From: Leishmania infantum JPCM5
Taxonomy: Eukaryota; Euglenozoa; Kinetoplastea; Trypanosomatida; Trypanosomatidae
Direction: 5' to 3'
DNA length: 64,000 bases
NCBI RefSeq assembly: GCF_000002875.2
Contig: NC_009397.2
Span: 436,501-500,500 of the forward strand
Under the pieces are notes generated by a model that did not search any database, was not told the DNA's origin, and saw nothing but the letters and a program-made list of their open reading frames with translations. This document shows positions 1-11,500 of the stretch, in pieces; within the stretch, counting starts at the first letter, position 1, and every line of letters begins with the position of its first letter. The position numbers and the translations under genes were made by a program.

Positions 1-1425
1 CGCACATGTATATATGTATATATGTACGCACATGTATATATGTATATATGTACGCACATGCATATATGTATATATGTACGCACATGCATATATGTATATA
101 TGTACGCACATGCATATATGTACGCACATGCATATATGTACGCACATGCATATATGTACGCACATGTATATATGTACGCACATGTATATATGTATATATG
201 TACGCACATGTATATATGTATATATGTACGCACATGCATATATGTACGCACATGCATATATGTACGCACATGCATATATGTACGCACATGTATATATGTA
301 CGCACATGTATATATGTACGCACATGTATATATGTACGCATATGCATATATGTATATATGTACGCACATGCATATATGTACGCACATGCATATATGTACG
401 CACATGCATATATGTACGCACATGCATATATGTACGCACATGTATATATGTACGCACATGTATATATGTATATATGTACGCACATGTATATATGTATATA
501 TGTACGCACATGCATATATGTACGCACATGCATATATGTACGCACATGCATATATGTACGCACATGTATATATGTACGCACATGTATATATGTACGCACA
601 TGTATATATGTACGCATATGCATATATGTATATATGTACGCACATGCATATATGTACGCACATGCATATATGTACGCACATGCATATATGTACGCACATG
701 CATATATGTACGCACATGTATATATGTATATATGTACGCACATGCATATATGTACGCACATGCATATATGTACGCACATGTATATATGTACGCACATGTA
801 TATATGTATATATGTACGCACATGTATATATGTATATATGTACGCACATGTATATATGTACGCACATGTATATATGTACGCACATGTATATATGTATATA
901 TGTACGCACATGTATATATGTACGCACATGTATATATGTATATATGTACGCACATGCATATATGTATATATGTACGCACATGCATATATGTACGCACATG
1001 CATATATGTACGCACATGTATATATGTACGCACATGCATATATGTACGCACATGTATATATGTACGCACATGTATATATGTATATATGTACGCACATGCA
1101 TATATGTATATATGTACGCACATGCATATATGTACGCACATGCATATATGTACGCACATGTATATATGTACGCACATGCATATATGTACGCACATGTATA
1201 TATGTACGCACATGCATATATGTACGCACATGCATATATGTACGCACATGTATATATGTACGCACATGCATATATGTACGCACATGTATATATGTACGCA
1301 CATGTATATATGTATATATGTACGCACATGCATATATGTACGCACATGTATATATGTATATATGTACGCACATGCATATATGTATATATGTACGCACATG
1401 TATATATGTATATATGTACGCACAT
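1..1425. repeat. Alternating purine-pyrimidine satellite array
   Basis: Tandem array of an 18-base unit, CGCACATGYATATATGTA, mixed with a 26-base form that carries an extra TATATGTA. It continues past the left edge of the window and ends at about 1425, where CACATCAATC breaks the pattern. Purines and pyrimidines alternate at every step I checked. Because TAA, TAG, TGA and their complements all break that alternation, the array has no stop codon in any of the six frames. The long apparent open frames here, rich in Y, M, I, C, H, T and A, are therefore a by-product and not genes. A rare CGCATATGC variant occurs at about 337 and 613. Confidence 0.95.
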
Positions 1426-2558
1426 CAATCATCCAGAATCCTTAACGTTCCCGAAGAGGCAAGGCAACGGTAAAGGGCACAAGGAGCCAAGCAAGCATCC
1501 GAACGGAAAGGAGAAAAGGAGCTCCCCTCTGCACAGTAACTGCGCACACGTTGATGCATACACACCACACCGGCACACACACACTCACTCACAGGACGTG
1601 TGAATGCGTGGGGTCATCGGCGAATAACAGAAGAAGCGAGAAATGCAAAAACAACAAAAAAGAGGAGAGCCATCGGGCGGAATGGAGGGGGAGGGAGGAG
1701 GGAAAAAGTAAAGCTGGACAAGAACAAAGAGGGAGCTCACATGGCACCACACACCCACACACCACCACACAAGCGCGGACGCATGCGCGCAGAGAAAGAG
1801 AGAGAGGGCATGGAAACGGAGCTACGAAGCCCGAAGGAGAACAAGCGGTGGGGCGAGGGGAGGGGCGAGAGGAAGGAGGGAAGCGGGTGGCAAGAGCGAG
1901 ACAAAGAGGAAAACGCTTCCGCACAGAATAATGAGAAACAGAAAAAAAAAGGACAAACTGCAATACGCTTCATGGCGAGCACAGAAGTAGTATAAGGGCG
2001 GTTGTTGATGGACCTCTGCGTCCTTCGTTTTCTTGAACTCGTTCATGGATCCGTGGAATCACGCGAAGAACAAAAAGAAAACTCCGCCGTCACCGCCCTC
2101 ACTCCCCCCTTCCCTCTTTCCCTCGTCGAGAGGATGTAAGGCTCACAAGGGTCGAGCGCCGTGCAGGTGTGGAAAATAAAACGGGTTTATCGAAGAAAAT
2201 CCGATGGACAGCGCGAAGGGTGGGGGTTGGGGGGGGGGCAGAGAGCGCGCGTGCTGGTGTTTGGATGCAGTCTCACCGGAAAACGAACGAAAAAAAAAAG
2301 GATGTGCACAGCAGCAGGGGTTTTCGAAAGGGGGTGGGTGTAAAGAAAGAAAACAAGCGCTGGTCAAGACACATACATGCGCACACCCACGCACCCACAC
2401 TCCCCCTTCCCGCCATCTCCCTCTAGAGTCCATCGAAAGGAATAGGATGGGGAGTGCGGGGAGGGGTGTAGAGGGGAAAAGAAACAGAACATAAAAAAAA
2501 TTGAAGAAGTCGCATGCGCTCATTGCGTGTGTGTCTTCTTTTTCTTTTCCTCGCTCCC
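1426..2558. other. Gene-free 3' flank of the lectin-like gene
   Basis: About 1.1 kb between the satellite array and the stop codon of the first gene. It is purine-rich on the plus strand, with CA-rich and GA-rich patches, and short overlapping open frames on both strands that look like composition artefacts. On the minus strand this is where the 3' untranslated region of the lectin-like gene should lie. I see no other feature. Confidence 0.6.
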
Positions 2559-3956
2559 TTACAGGTTCACATCGTTCTCATTAATCTCGCCAGCCTGCGG
2601 CATCTCAACATCACTAAAGGCCTGCGAAATGCTGCGGCCACGGCTGCGACGGCTGCTGCGACGCGTCAACAGAACAGCACTGGGCTCCTGGTAGGTACCT
2701 TCTTTGTCATTCTGCTCCTCCGTACCTGATTGCGGTCCTTCTGGCGAAAGGGTACTCTCGCCCATGTCAAACTTCCTCTGGATGAGGTTGTCCACGGAGT
2801 TCTCTGACAGTATGCCGTCTGCGTACTGGCGGCGCTCTCCAACGCTGTAGATGCCAGTCGCACCCATGGTCGTGTCCTCCGGATCTCCCGGCTGGTTCGG
2901 ATTAAAGCCGCGACCGTAGCGCATCCGGCGACGCTGCACTTCCTGCTCGGGCGACAGCATGTGCTGCTGCGGCGCCAAACCCGGTGCGGCATACGGCTGC
3001 TGTGTCATCTTGGGCGGCTCGTCGCTGACCACGTACGCCTTGCCGACGCGCTCGCGTATGACCATCTGGAACACTGGCAGTTCCTCCTTCGGCTTTATTG
3101 AGGTGCAGCAGCAGTAGATGACAATGACGAAGAGGATGACCAGGACGATGACAGCGACGATCAGGAAGATGAGCCACCAGTGCGACTGAGCCCACGTGAG
3201 GGTTTTGAAGCCATTCACGAACTGCGGCTGCGGCATGCGGGTGGTGAAGGGGGGACGCACCGGATAGAGCTGGTACTCACATACCATCATGTACTTTCCT
3301 GTCGGGTACGGGTCATTGTTCCTCGGCAGCAGCGGCGCGTCCATGCGGAGGAGCCCGTTGGTCACGGTATCGTAGCTGGCGGCGCCGCCAAAGTACCCAC
3401 GCGGGTACGGTTTGTCGGCCGGGTGATCCGGGTTCCAGGTGAACTGCTGGAACTGATTGAGAATCTGGCTGGGTCCGGTTTTCCGCCGGTAGAGGCCGAT
3501 CCAGTACGCCGTACCGGGCTCGCCATTGTATGAGTACATGTCGTAGAAGCCGTAGCGCCAGCGGTAGTAACAGTTGTCGCTGTTCGGTACCGTAGCTCCC
3601 GGGACGAGCTCTGCACAGTTCGTGCCGGGCAGGGACGGCGCCGCGCTGGAGCCAGTGTAGATAGTGCTGTCCTTTCCGCCACCGTTGACAGTCATCCAAT
3701 ACGCGACCTCGTTGCTCAACAGAGTGTTCGCGTCGCTGGCCGGGACGCCACCAGCGTCGAAGCACACTTCCTCCGTCGTAAAGTACGTGACTTCTATGCC
3801 AGAGCTTGAAAGAGAACTGGCGCCGTAAGACATGTACCCCTTCATCTGCAGCGCCAGCAGACCGGGTAGACCCTGCGCCTGGGCCACCTCTGCAATACCG
3901 CTCAGCGTGAGCAGCACCAGCAACGCCGCCAAAGGGAGAGCGACACACGACTTCAT
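2559..3956 (-). CDS. C-type-lectin-like type I membrane protein
   Basis: 465 residues from the chosen start. Residues 1-27 form a classic signal peptide ending in AQA. Residues about 60-228 resemble a C-type lectin fold: cysteines at 65, 114, 129 and 226, a YWIGL core at 151-155 and a closing VCEY at 225-228. A strong membrane span (about 260-281) is followed by CCC at 282-284, possible palmitoylation sites. The cytoplasmic tail of about 180 residues is Pro/Gln/Arg-rich and has an Arg/Ser cluster near its end. The frame stays open 84 codons upstream, but that part is low-complexity pyrimidine-derived sequence; the ATG at 3956 is the one directly before the signal peptide. Lectin-like folds often bind proteins rather than sugar, so the ligand is unknown. 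A role in surface or flagellum adhesion is only a guess. Confidence 0.75.
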   Translation of the reverse strand: MKSCVALPLAALLVLLTLSGIAEVAQAQGLPGLLALQMKGYMSYGASSLSSSGIEVTYFTTEEVCFDAGGVPASDANTLLSNEVAYWMTVNGGGKDSTIYTGSSAAPSLPGTNCAELVPGATVPNSDNCYYRWRYGFYDMYSYNGEPGTAYWIGLYRRKTGPSQILNQFQQFTWNPDHPADKPYPRGYFGGAASYDTVTNGLLRMDAPLLPRNNDPYPTGKYMMVCEYQLYPVRPPFTTRMPQPQFVNGFKTLTWAQSHWWLIFLIVAVIVLVILFVIVIYCCCTSIKPKEELPVFQMVIRERVGKAYVVSDEPPKMTQQPYAAPGLAPQQHMLSPEQEVQRRRMRYGRGFNPNQPGDPEDTTMGATGIYSVGERRQYADGILSENSVDNLIQRKFDMGESTLSPEGPQSGTEEQNDKEGTYQEPSAVLLTRRSSRRSRGRSISQAFSDVEMPQAGEINENDVNL

Positions 3957-5929
3957 GGATGCCTGTTCAGCGTTTTCCGGGTGCGTTTTTTCCCTCTTTT
4001 CTTTGGTGGGAGGAGGCAGGGGGGGGCAGTGGGCACGCAGGAAAGGGAAGGAAGTCCGCGCGAAACAAAAAAGGACGACGACAACAGCAGGAAAAAAAAG
4101 GAAGAGGGAAAGGCACACGAAAAGGCCACCTGAGACGACCACGAGAGGGTGCAGTGCGGCGATGGTGATGCTGCTGATGTGGTGTGACGATCGCGAAGAA
4201 GGATGCAAGCGAGGGCGGGGGCGGGGTGACGAAACAATAGCGAAATAATCAAAAAATAACGAATGGAAACGGGGTCGAATAATGTGCGGCGACTCGCCTC
4301 ATTCAGGCACACAACGACCACACACACGCACACACTCAGTACCGTGGAAAAAAAAGGAATAGGCTATACGTCCATCCATACATAAACATGCGTAAAGCCG
4401 ATTGAGGGAGAGGGGAGGAAGGGTGGGTGGGTGGGGGGGGGCCACACAAAGCAGGATGTGGGACACGACGACAGGGGCAGAGAGGGGTGGGGTGGGTGTC
4501 GAGAGGAATGTTGCACTGATTGAAGGAGAGAGCCACGGCAGGGCAGCAAAGGGTAGCAAGGGATGAACAGATTCGGTAAGTGGGTGAGCGGGTGAGAGGT
4601 GGCGTGGAAGAAGACGCGGCGCGGGCAGAGGGGACGTGCACGCAGAGAGAAAGACAGTGAAAAGAGAAAGCAAGGGGGAAAAACAGGGATTTAGAGTTGG
4701 AAGCACGGAGGAACGTTGTGTGACATCGGGTACACAGACACAGACGGAGAGAAAGACACATACTCTCACCAACAACAGACACACACACATATGGGCTGAT
4801 GAAAGTAAATCTGGGTGGAGGTGGGGAAAAGGTGCCGGGGAGGGGGGGCACCGAGCCCTCCAACCCTTCCCCTGCGCACGCAGGTTGCACCACCACGGCA
4901 CAGCCGTACGCATTGTGGCTGCTACACCGTCCGCCACTGGCACCACCATATATGCTTCTCTTGCACTCGTTCTCACCACAAAAATATTCACGTTTCCTGG
5001 CACACATATATGCATGCTGGTTCATTACAGCAAAGGTGTTTCCTGCCGCCACACAGAGACAGAGAGTGTGCGTGTGCGTGCTTACGTTGGTGTGGGTGAA
5101 TGCGTGGACGTTTTCTTTTCCTTGCCTTTCCAATGTTTTCTTCGTCACCCCTCAACGACCCTGCAAGCTGTGCGTCGTTGCCGGATTCGCTGTGCTCTGT
5201 TCTCTCTCTTTCCATCTCGTCCCTCTCTCCGGAGATGATGAGAACAGAGCGAAGCGAACGGTGTCTCATCATCACCGATGCACGGACGCAGAGAAGGAGG
5301 GAGAGGGAGAGATCGATCCCTTCCGCCTTTCACGGGCTTGCTCCAGTACACCCTGTCTCTTTCTTTCTCAGCTAGGGAACGTGTCAGAGTGCGCCCCAGT
5401 TTGAAGGAAGGGATGGGGTCAAAGCATGCCTGCGCCACAGCATGGAGTGGGGGAGGGAAGGAGAGGAGGAGGGGGGAGCGGGGAGTAGGGAGAAGGACTG
5501 TAAGGCCCAGCGTGCCTCGCGCTCTCTCTGCCAGAGCGATCTCTCTCTGTTGCGTCCCCCTCACCTTGGTACCTCTCCACCCTCACTTCCCTTAGTGCGC
5601 TCTCATTCACTTTCGCGGCTGTAGTTGCGCACCTGGCGGACGTACAACGAAATGAAGGAGAGACGACGGAGGGGCGGACGAGTGTCGGAGATGCGAGGGA
5701 GGGGCAGGGGGAAAGGGAGGCGATTGCATAGGGAAGCACTGCTGCCGTGGCGTGCCACTACCGCCCTACCTCCCGCCCTCTCCCATGTGCAAAGCAGCGC
5801 CAGCAGAGAGAAAAAGAGGGCACGCTTACTCACCGCCAGCCGTGCCCGCCAAGGAGAGGCGCCGCTTCCCTTCTTTCGCTTCTCTCCCGTCATCTGTGCA
5901 TCCTGTCTCAAGTATTTCGCATGCCTTCG
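3957..5929. other. 2-kb intergenic spacer
   Basis: No convincing gene. The first few hundred bases are strongly purine-rich on the plus strand, a pyrimidine-rich tract in the transcript, and probably hold the trans-splice acceptor for the lectin-like gene. The remainder has short GA, CA and G-run low-complexity patches and would carry the 3' untranslated region of the next upstream gene. Confidence 0.5.
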
Positions 5930-7399
5930 TTAGATGCTCAACACGCTCAACGTGCTGCAGACGGCCTGTGCCCAACAGTAGATGTCGTACCGCGTGTTGG
6001 CGTCGTTGAGCACGAGCGGCCAGCGGGGACTGTCAGCGCTGGGGCTGCTGCTGTTTGCGCACGAGGTGGCCAAGAACACGATGCCGGCGAACGTTATGTC
6101 ACCCATCAGCATTGCCGCCATTTTCGCAACGGGCGAGTCGATGAGCCGTGTCGGCTGACGGCGTCGACGCCGCTTCGACAGCGCCGGAGTGCTGGGATCG
6201 ACAGCAGCCGCGGCACCTGTGCTGGCACTTGCGGAAGGTGGTGGAGGAGCAGCAGCTGCCGTGGGTGCTGTGGCCTTTGCCTTTGGGCTCACAGGCGATG
6301 GCGCGGCGTAAAACCAACGCATCACTGCAGTAGAAGTGTGCCTCGCCAGCCACGACAGACCCGCGGCAATGCGCGGCGGCAAGCGCGGGAGAAGCGACAC
6401 AATGAAGTAGCCACGAGGCGAGAGCGAAGCCCAGACGCTGTCCGCCAGCGCGTGCTGCGACGATAGCGGCGACGATGAGGACAGCGTCGCCGATCCGTCG
6501 CGCCACTCCGCATGCAGCGGCTGTGTAAACCCTGCGAGGCGCTGCCAGAGCGTCTGCGCGGCCCCGAAGCGAGGAAACAGCCGCGACCACACACCCGCCG
6601 CAGAGACACCGAAGCTGTAAAGGCCGTAGGTGGAGTTCACGGCTGGCGATGGGGGCGCCGCGGTCGTGAAAAGCGAGTCCGTCGCAAACGCACTGAGGAG
6701 CGACCTCGGCGACAAATCCTTCGCGCCATCCACCGCGGGCGGCGCCCCGAAGGGAGCGACATAGTCGACTGCCCGGCAGCCGGCGTACAAGACAATAAAG
6801 GACGCGACAGAGGCGAGGCAGCTCGTGGTCGCGGCTCGCAGCACGACCACGCCGTACTGACACACAGCGGCCCGGCTGCAGGTCCGTACAAACTGTACAT
6901 TAGGCGCGCGCTGCGCTGCCAGAACCTGGTACGCAAACGACGACACCACCCACGAGTGGCGACGACCAACACGGAGCGCAAAGATCGAGGCCGGCTGTTG
7001 CGATGAGCGTCGCGACGGCCTTGCCCACAATGCCGACGCATCATCCTCGGCGTCGCCTTCTGCCTCCCTTGCGCCCTTCGCATTACCCTTGTAAGAGATG
7101 GATATATCACCTTCCTCCGCCGGATCGATCAGCACGCCGTCCGCCTCCGCACCGTTAAAGATCTCCTCCCGCTGCACCGCGTCCTTCGCTAGATTTACCA
7201 GCTCCGCTCGGTACCGGTGCGCCACCACCCGGGCCACCTGGTACACAACCGGGGTGGCTGCCAGTGCCACACCCGCCGCCACCGCGTGCCAGCGAAGAAC
7301 ATGCTTCACATCGCGTAAAAACAGACTCGCCGCTTGCTGCGCCTGACCATTGCCGTCGACAACGCTTCCGGCGGCTGCGGCGACATCCACGCCTCCCAT
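5930..7399 (-). CDS. Unrecognised membrane protein, 489 residues
   Basis: I do not recognise a family. The ATG at 7399 opens a 489-residue frame ending in TAA. A hydrophobic, alanine-rich stretch at about residues 38-62 may be a membrane span. Other hydrophobic stretches lie around 190-215 and close to the C-terminus, after an Ala/Pro/Ser-rich low-complexity segment and a basic KRRRRR cluster. The N-terminal region is neither a clear signal peptide nor a clear mitochondrial presequence. Codon use is GC-rich like most neighbours, which together with the length supports a real gene. It sits between the lectin-like gene downstream and the FKBP15-like gene upstream, neither of which suggests a function. 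It is probably specific to trypanosomatids. Confidence 0.7.
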   Translation of the reverse strand: MGGVDVAAAAGSVVDGNGQAQQAASLFLRDVKHVLRWHAVAAGVALAATPVVYQVARVVAHRYRAELVNLAKDAVQREEIFNGAEADGVLIDPAEEGDISISYKGNAKGAREAEGDAEDDASALWARPSRRSSQQPASIFALRVGRRHSWVVSSFAYQVLAAQRAPNVQFVRTCSRAAVCQYGVVVLRAATTSCLASVASFIVLYAGCRAVDYVAPFGAPPAVDGAKDLSPRSLLSAFATDSLFTTAAPPSPAVNSTYGLYSFGVSAAGVWSRLFPRFGAAQTLWQRLAGFTQPLHAEWRDGSATLSSSSPLSSQHALADSVWASLSPRGYFIVSLLPRLPPRIAAGLSWLARHTSTAVMRWFYAAPSPVSPKAKATAPTAAAAPPPPSASASTGAAAAVDPSTPALSKRRRRRQPTRLIDSPVAKMAAMLMGDITFAGIVFLATSCANSSSPSADSPRWPLVLNDANTRYDIYCWAQAVCSTLSVLSI

Positions 7400-8543
7400 T
7401 AAAAATGAGGAATGCTACGCTTGAATATAGATAGACCGCGCGTGTCTTTTTCACCTCTTATGCTGAATGGCGGTGTCTGCCGACACACGGCGCAGCGGCA
7501 AGTCGCACCGGGTGGCAACAAAGAAAAGGAGGCTTGAGGGAGCGAGAGAGCGCAGCAGACCCCTTCCCCCATTCCACAAGCACACAGGAGCACGCAACGG
7601 AGAGCAACAAGCGAAAAAGACGCGGGCGGGTGGTCGAGCGATGGTGCGCGGCGGGGCAGATTATGGCGGCAAAACGAGGCGGTGGATAGTCTCGGGTACA
7701 CCGCTCAGAGAAAGAGATGCTCTACGCACCTAAGAATGTACCAAAGGAGATCCAAGAAGAGCACAAGGCAGGAGGAGCAGGGCGGACGAAGATAGAGTGG
7801 AGGCAACGCACTCACACATGCGGAGATAGACAGACAGCAAACAAAGGAGGAGATGGTTTCACGAGATGAAAGATGGTGTACGTGTACGTGCCGGCACCCT
7901 TTATATAACTGAAGGGCCTGTACGCCGGCGTATATATATATATATGTCTGTGCGCATGTTAGCGGAGCGAGGAGAACAAAAGATGATGACGACGTCGGGG
8001 GTAGAACGGGGGGGGGTCGAAGGCGATATGCGCGCCGGAACAATGAACGGTCCATTTTAGCGAGTGCAAGAAACGAAAAAATGAGAGAGGTGCGTACATG
8101 GGGGGGGGGGTGGCGAAGTTATCGCAGGGAGGCAGACCCCGAAGAGGTCGGCGATGGATGGATGTGAAGAAGGTCTAGTAGCGAGAGAGGGGAGCGCGAA
8201 TTGCGGGCAGGGCGGTGGGGAGTGCCACTTCCCGCCAAGCACAGCTCCATCAACGTAACATCAGCACCGCCTACAGCGTGCATCGACGCATCCTGCGTTG
8301 TGGTTGTTCTCTTGTTCTCCTAGACGGGGTGAGGAGTTGGGGAAGAGCGGTGGAGGATGTGTTCGCTGCCGCCTCCGCTGCCGCCAAACACACACAGATG
8401 CAAGCATGCGGAACCGCCCCTCTCACTCTCCCCCACCTAACACGAACACGATAGCAAAGCAGAAACGGAAAGGCGCGTGAGGGAGACGCACCTGTGCAAT
8501 GTCGCAGAGGTGGGTCTGTGCGCGGTTTTCGTATGCGTGCGCC
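7400..8543. other. 1.1-kb intergenic spacer
   Basis: No gene seen. It contains an AT dinucleotide run near 7931-7946 and an 11-base G run at 8100-8110 on the plus strand. The remainder is purine-rich and low-complexity, consistent with untranslated sequence and a trans-splice region. Confidence 0.5.
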
Positions 8544-11500
8544 TCATCCGCCTCCCGCGGAGGGAGGGCTGCCGAAGAGACGACTGCCCTGCCAGTCACC
8601 CAGCGCGGTCGACGGGGAAGAAAAGAGCTGTGCATCACATGAGGGAGTGGCGAGGTCAGCAGCCGCACCAACGAGAGATGCATCACTCGGTAGTACCGGC
8701 GGCACCAGGGGTAGAGCTTGCTGAGACGCATCGGTCCGCGGCTCGCGGACGCACGCAGCTTCCCTCATGCTGCCAGAAGGGCTGGCGCCGATGGCCTCGT
8801 CGCCACGGCGCGTGCCATCACCATCGTCACTCCCAGAGTGAGGAGCAGAGAGCGGCGGCGAAGCTGGCGCATCCGCTGGGAGTCGAGTGGTCATGCGACC
8901 CTGCTTCGCAGGCGAAGACAACGGAGACAAAGAGTCTGTCGAACATCGTGTCATATGTGCCTTCTCCGTGTCCCCCGCGCGCACCACCTCTAGCGCGACG
9001 CGCGCACGGTTCATCGTGAACGGGCTGTCGGCACCCATCCGCGTTGGAGTACTTGAGGTGGTAGCGATATTGGCTGCAGTGGCGTTTGGCGTGGGCGCTC
9101 GTTGCACCTCTTCACCAACGCCGGGACTCGACCAAAGCTCGGCTGAAGCCCGCGCGGCGACAGCATCATCAGCCGCGCCACCGGTGGCGATGAAGGCAGA
9201 AGAAAACGCACGGCTCCCACCATCGGCGCTGTCGCCGGCATTCCAGCGCAGTGCTTCGCCGGCTCTGGCCCCCACCGAATCCCTCTCGATTTCGGCTATG
9301 GGGGCAGTTGTCGACCACGACAGTGCAGAGTGCAGCGAGTCGGCGCCCACGTCAGGAACGCTCACCCCCTTCCCATCGGCTGCAGAAGACAGCACGGACG
9401 CGGCGGCAGTAGCGCCGGGATCAGCGTGAGCCGGCGCGCTGTAGGGCCTACACGCGACTGAGCCTGCGCCTCCATTTCCTACATCGCCCCATTGCGTGCC
9501 TGTCTTGTAGTGGAAGGGTTCCTCAGCAGTTACCGGCGATGCCGTAGCACGAGCGACGCCGGTGCCCTCACAGAGGTGCCCGTCGCCATGTAATGTGGCT
9601 TCTGCCGCACCCTCTGCAGCCTCCGCTACGCTCGCCTTCATCGACGCGGCTTGGGCCACATTCGGCAGTAGAGTCGCCGCCACGACTGCGAGCGCGCCCT
9701 GCGATGCGGAGGTGTGCACCGGCGGAAGCGGCGGTGGCGTCGACGCACGTTTCGCCACGCTGCTGTGCTCCGCCTTCGGACCACCTACCTCTTCTTTCAC
9801 CCCGTACCCCACCAAGAGAGCGGAGGATGTGGAGGGGCGGTGCCCATCATACGACGCCGGAGTTGGATGCTGCCCGCTGCGCCGCGCCAGCGTCCGCGCG
9901 CGAAGTTCGGCGTTCGCGGCCGCCCGCCGCACCTCGTCGGAGCGGATCTCCGTCACCGCCACCTGCGCCTCTGAACGTATGGCTACCGTAACGATAGCCA
10001 AGACGTCATCCACAGCAACGACGCCGCTGCTGCCGCTGCCGTCGGCGTCTAATGACTCGCCTGCCCCCTCGATACTATTTCCCTCGTCGACTGTCGGCGA
10101 AGACCGCCGGCCTCCAGGTCCCGAGCGCCGCTCGAGAGAGGAAAGTTGCAGCAGCTGTTCTTCCACCTGGTTGTACACAGCGTTCAGCGTGCGCTTGATG
10201 CGCTTGCACTGCTGCTGCACTGTCTCCTCCGGCACACGAACGTCAGCGTTAGCTTGAAGATGCTGCAGTTTCTCGTTCAGCTCCGTCAAGACGTCGATCT
10301 CAGCGCGCAACTGGCGTCGATCGCGGTCGTGGCGGAACTTGGCATCCTGCAAGGCCGTCTGCAGCGCAATCACTTCTTGGTCCTTTGCCATTAGCTTCTC
10401 TCGCCACTGCATCACCACCGGCCCGCCGCCGTCGCCGCCAGTGCCGCTTCCTTCCACCTCCAGCAACGTCGCCTGCCGGCCCTCTCGATAGCCTGCAGCG
10501 TGACCGTCCGACCTGCCTGTGGCGTATCGCTCTTCGCTGACGCGCTCCAGCTCGTCACGATGCCGCGCATCGCGCTCCACCAGCCGCAGACGCATCTGCT
10601 CCGCCTCGTCCTTCCGCTGCTGAGCCCATATGTCCTGCTGCAGGCGCAGATCCCTCTCCAACGCCTGAGCGCGGTCGGACAAGCGGCCCATCGCCTCGAG
10701 CGCGCGTTGATAGTTCGCGTTCGCCTCCTCGAACTTGTGGCGGTGGCGCTCGATGCTGGCGAGAAGCTCCTCCCGGTCTTTCAGGGAATCCTCGATGGCG
10801 ATCTCCTCCTGCGGCGCCCGCCCGACCACCCTCCGCATGACACGCTCCAGCTCTGTGTTGTTGTGCTGCAGTTTTGCTTCAATGTCGAGACGGTCGATCT
10901 TTTCGTACAGGGAGCCCAGCTGCACCTGCACACGAGTCAATGCGCATTCTATGCTCTCCCACACTTGCTGCGATGTCCCCCGCTCTGACGCGGGGGCGCT
11001 CGGCAGCGGCTGCTGTGGTTGTTGTTGCAGAAAGTGGAGGAGGAGTTGCTGAAGCAGCGTGTTCGTGGACAGCGCGCTGGCAGCACCGGGAGCTTGTGAC
11101 GGCTCCGCAGCAGGCGGTGGCGCAGACACAGAGACGCTGGTCGCGGCGGCAGCAGTAGCAGGTGCGGGAGCGGGCGGGGGCGGAATTAGTGGCGCCAAGT
11201 CACCAGCGGCAGTCGGAGTTGACGGCTCCGGCGTGCCAATGGGGGATGAGACGGCCTGCAGACACGTCATGTAGATCACCGCCGGGGTGTTGAGAGCGAG
11301 CTGGGGCGCACTTCTGCCAGGGCGCTCCGATCGACGAGAATCCGTCCGCGGCTTCGGCTGCCGCACGCGCGTGTCTTCTGGCGTCAAGAAGACAAGCCGC
11401 GACTCACCTGTTCGCATGCCCACCAGTGCAGCAGCAGCGGCATCCCAAAGAGTCCCATCCGTGGCCGTCACAGTCCGCGGTGCCGACGGCGGCACCTCCT

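Noticed and set aside
6..1603. Three long plus-strand open frames of about 480-530 codons over the satellite
   Set aside because: They are translations of an alternating purine-pyrimidine repeat, which cannot contain stop codons. No sequence complexity supports a protein.
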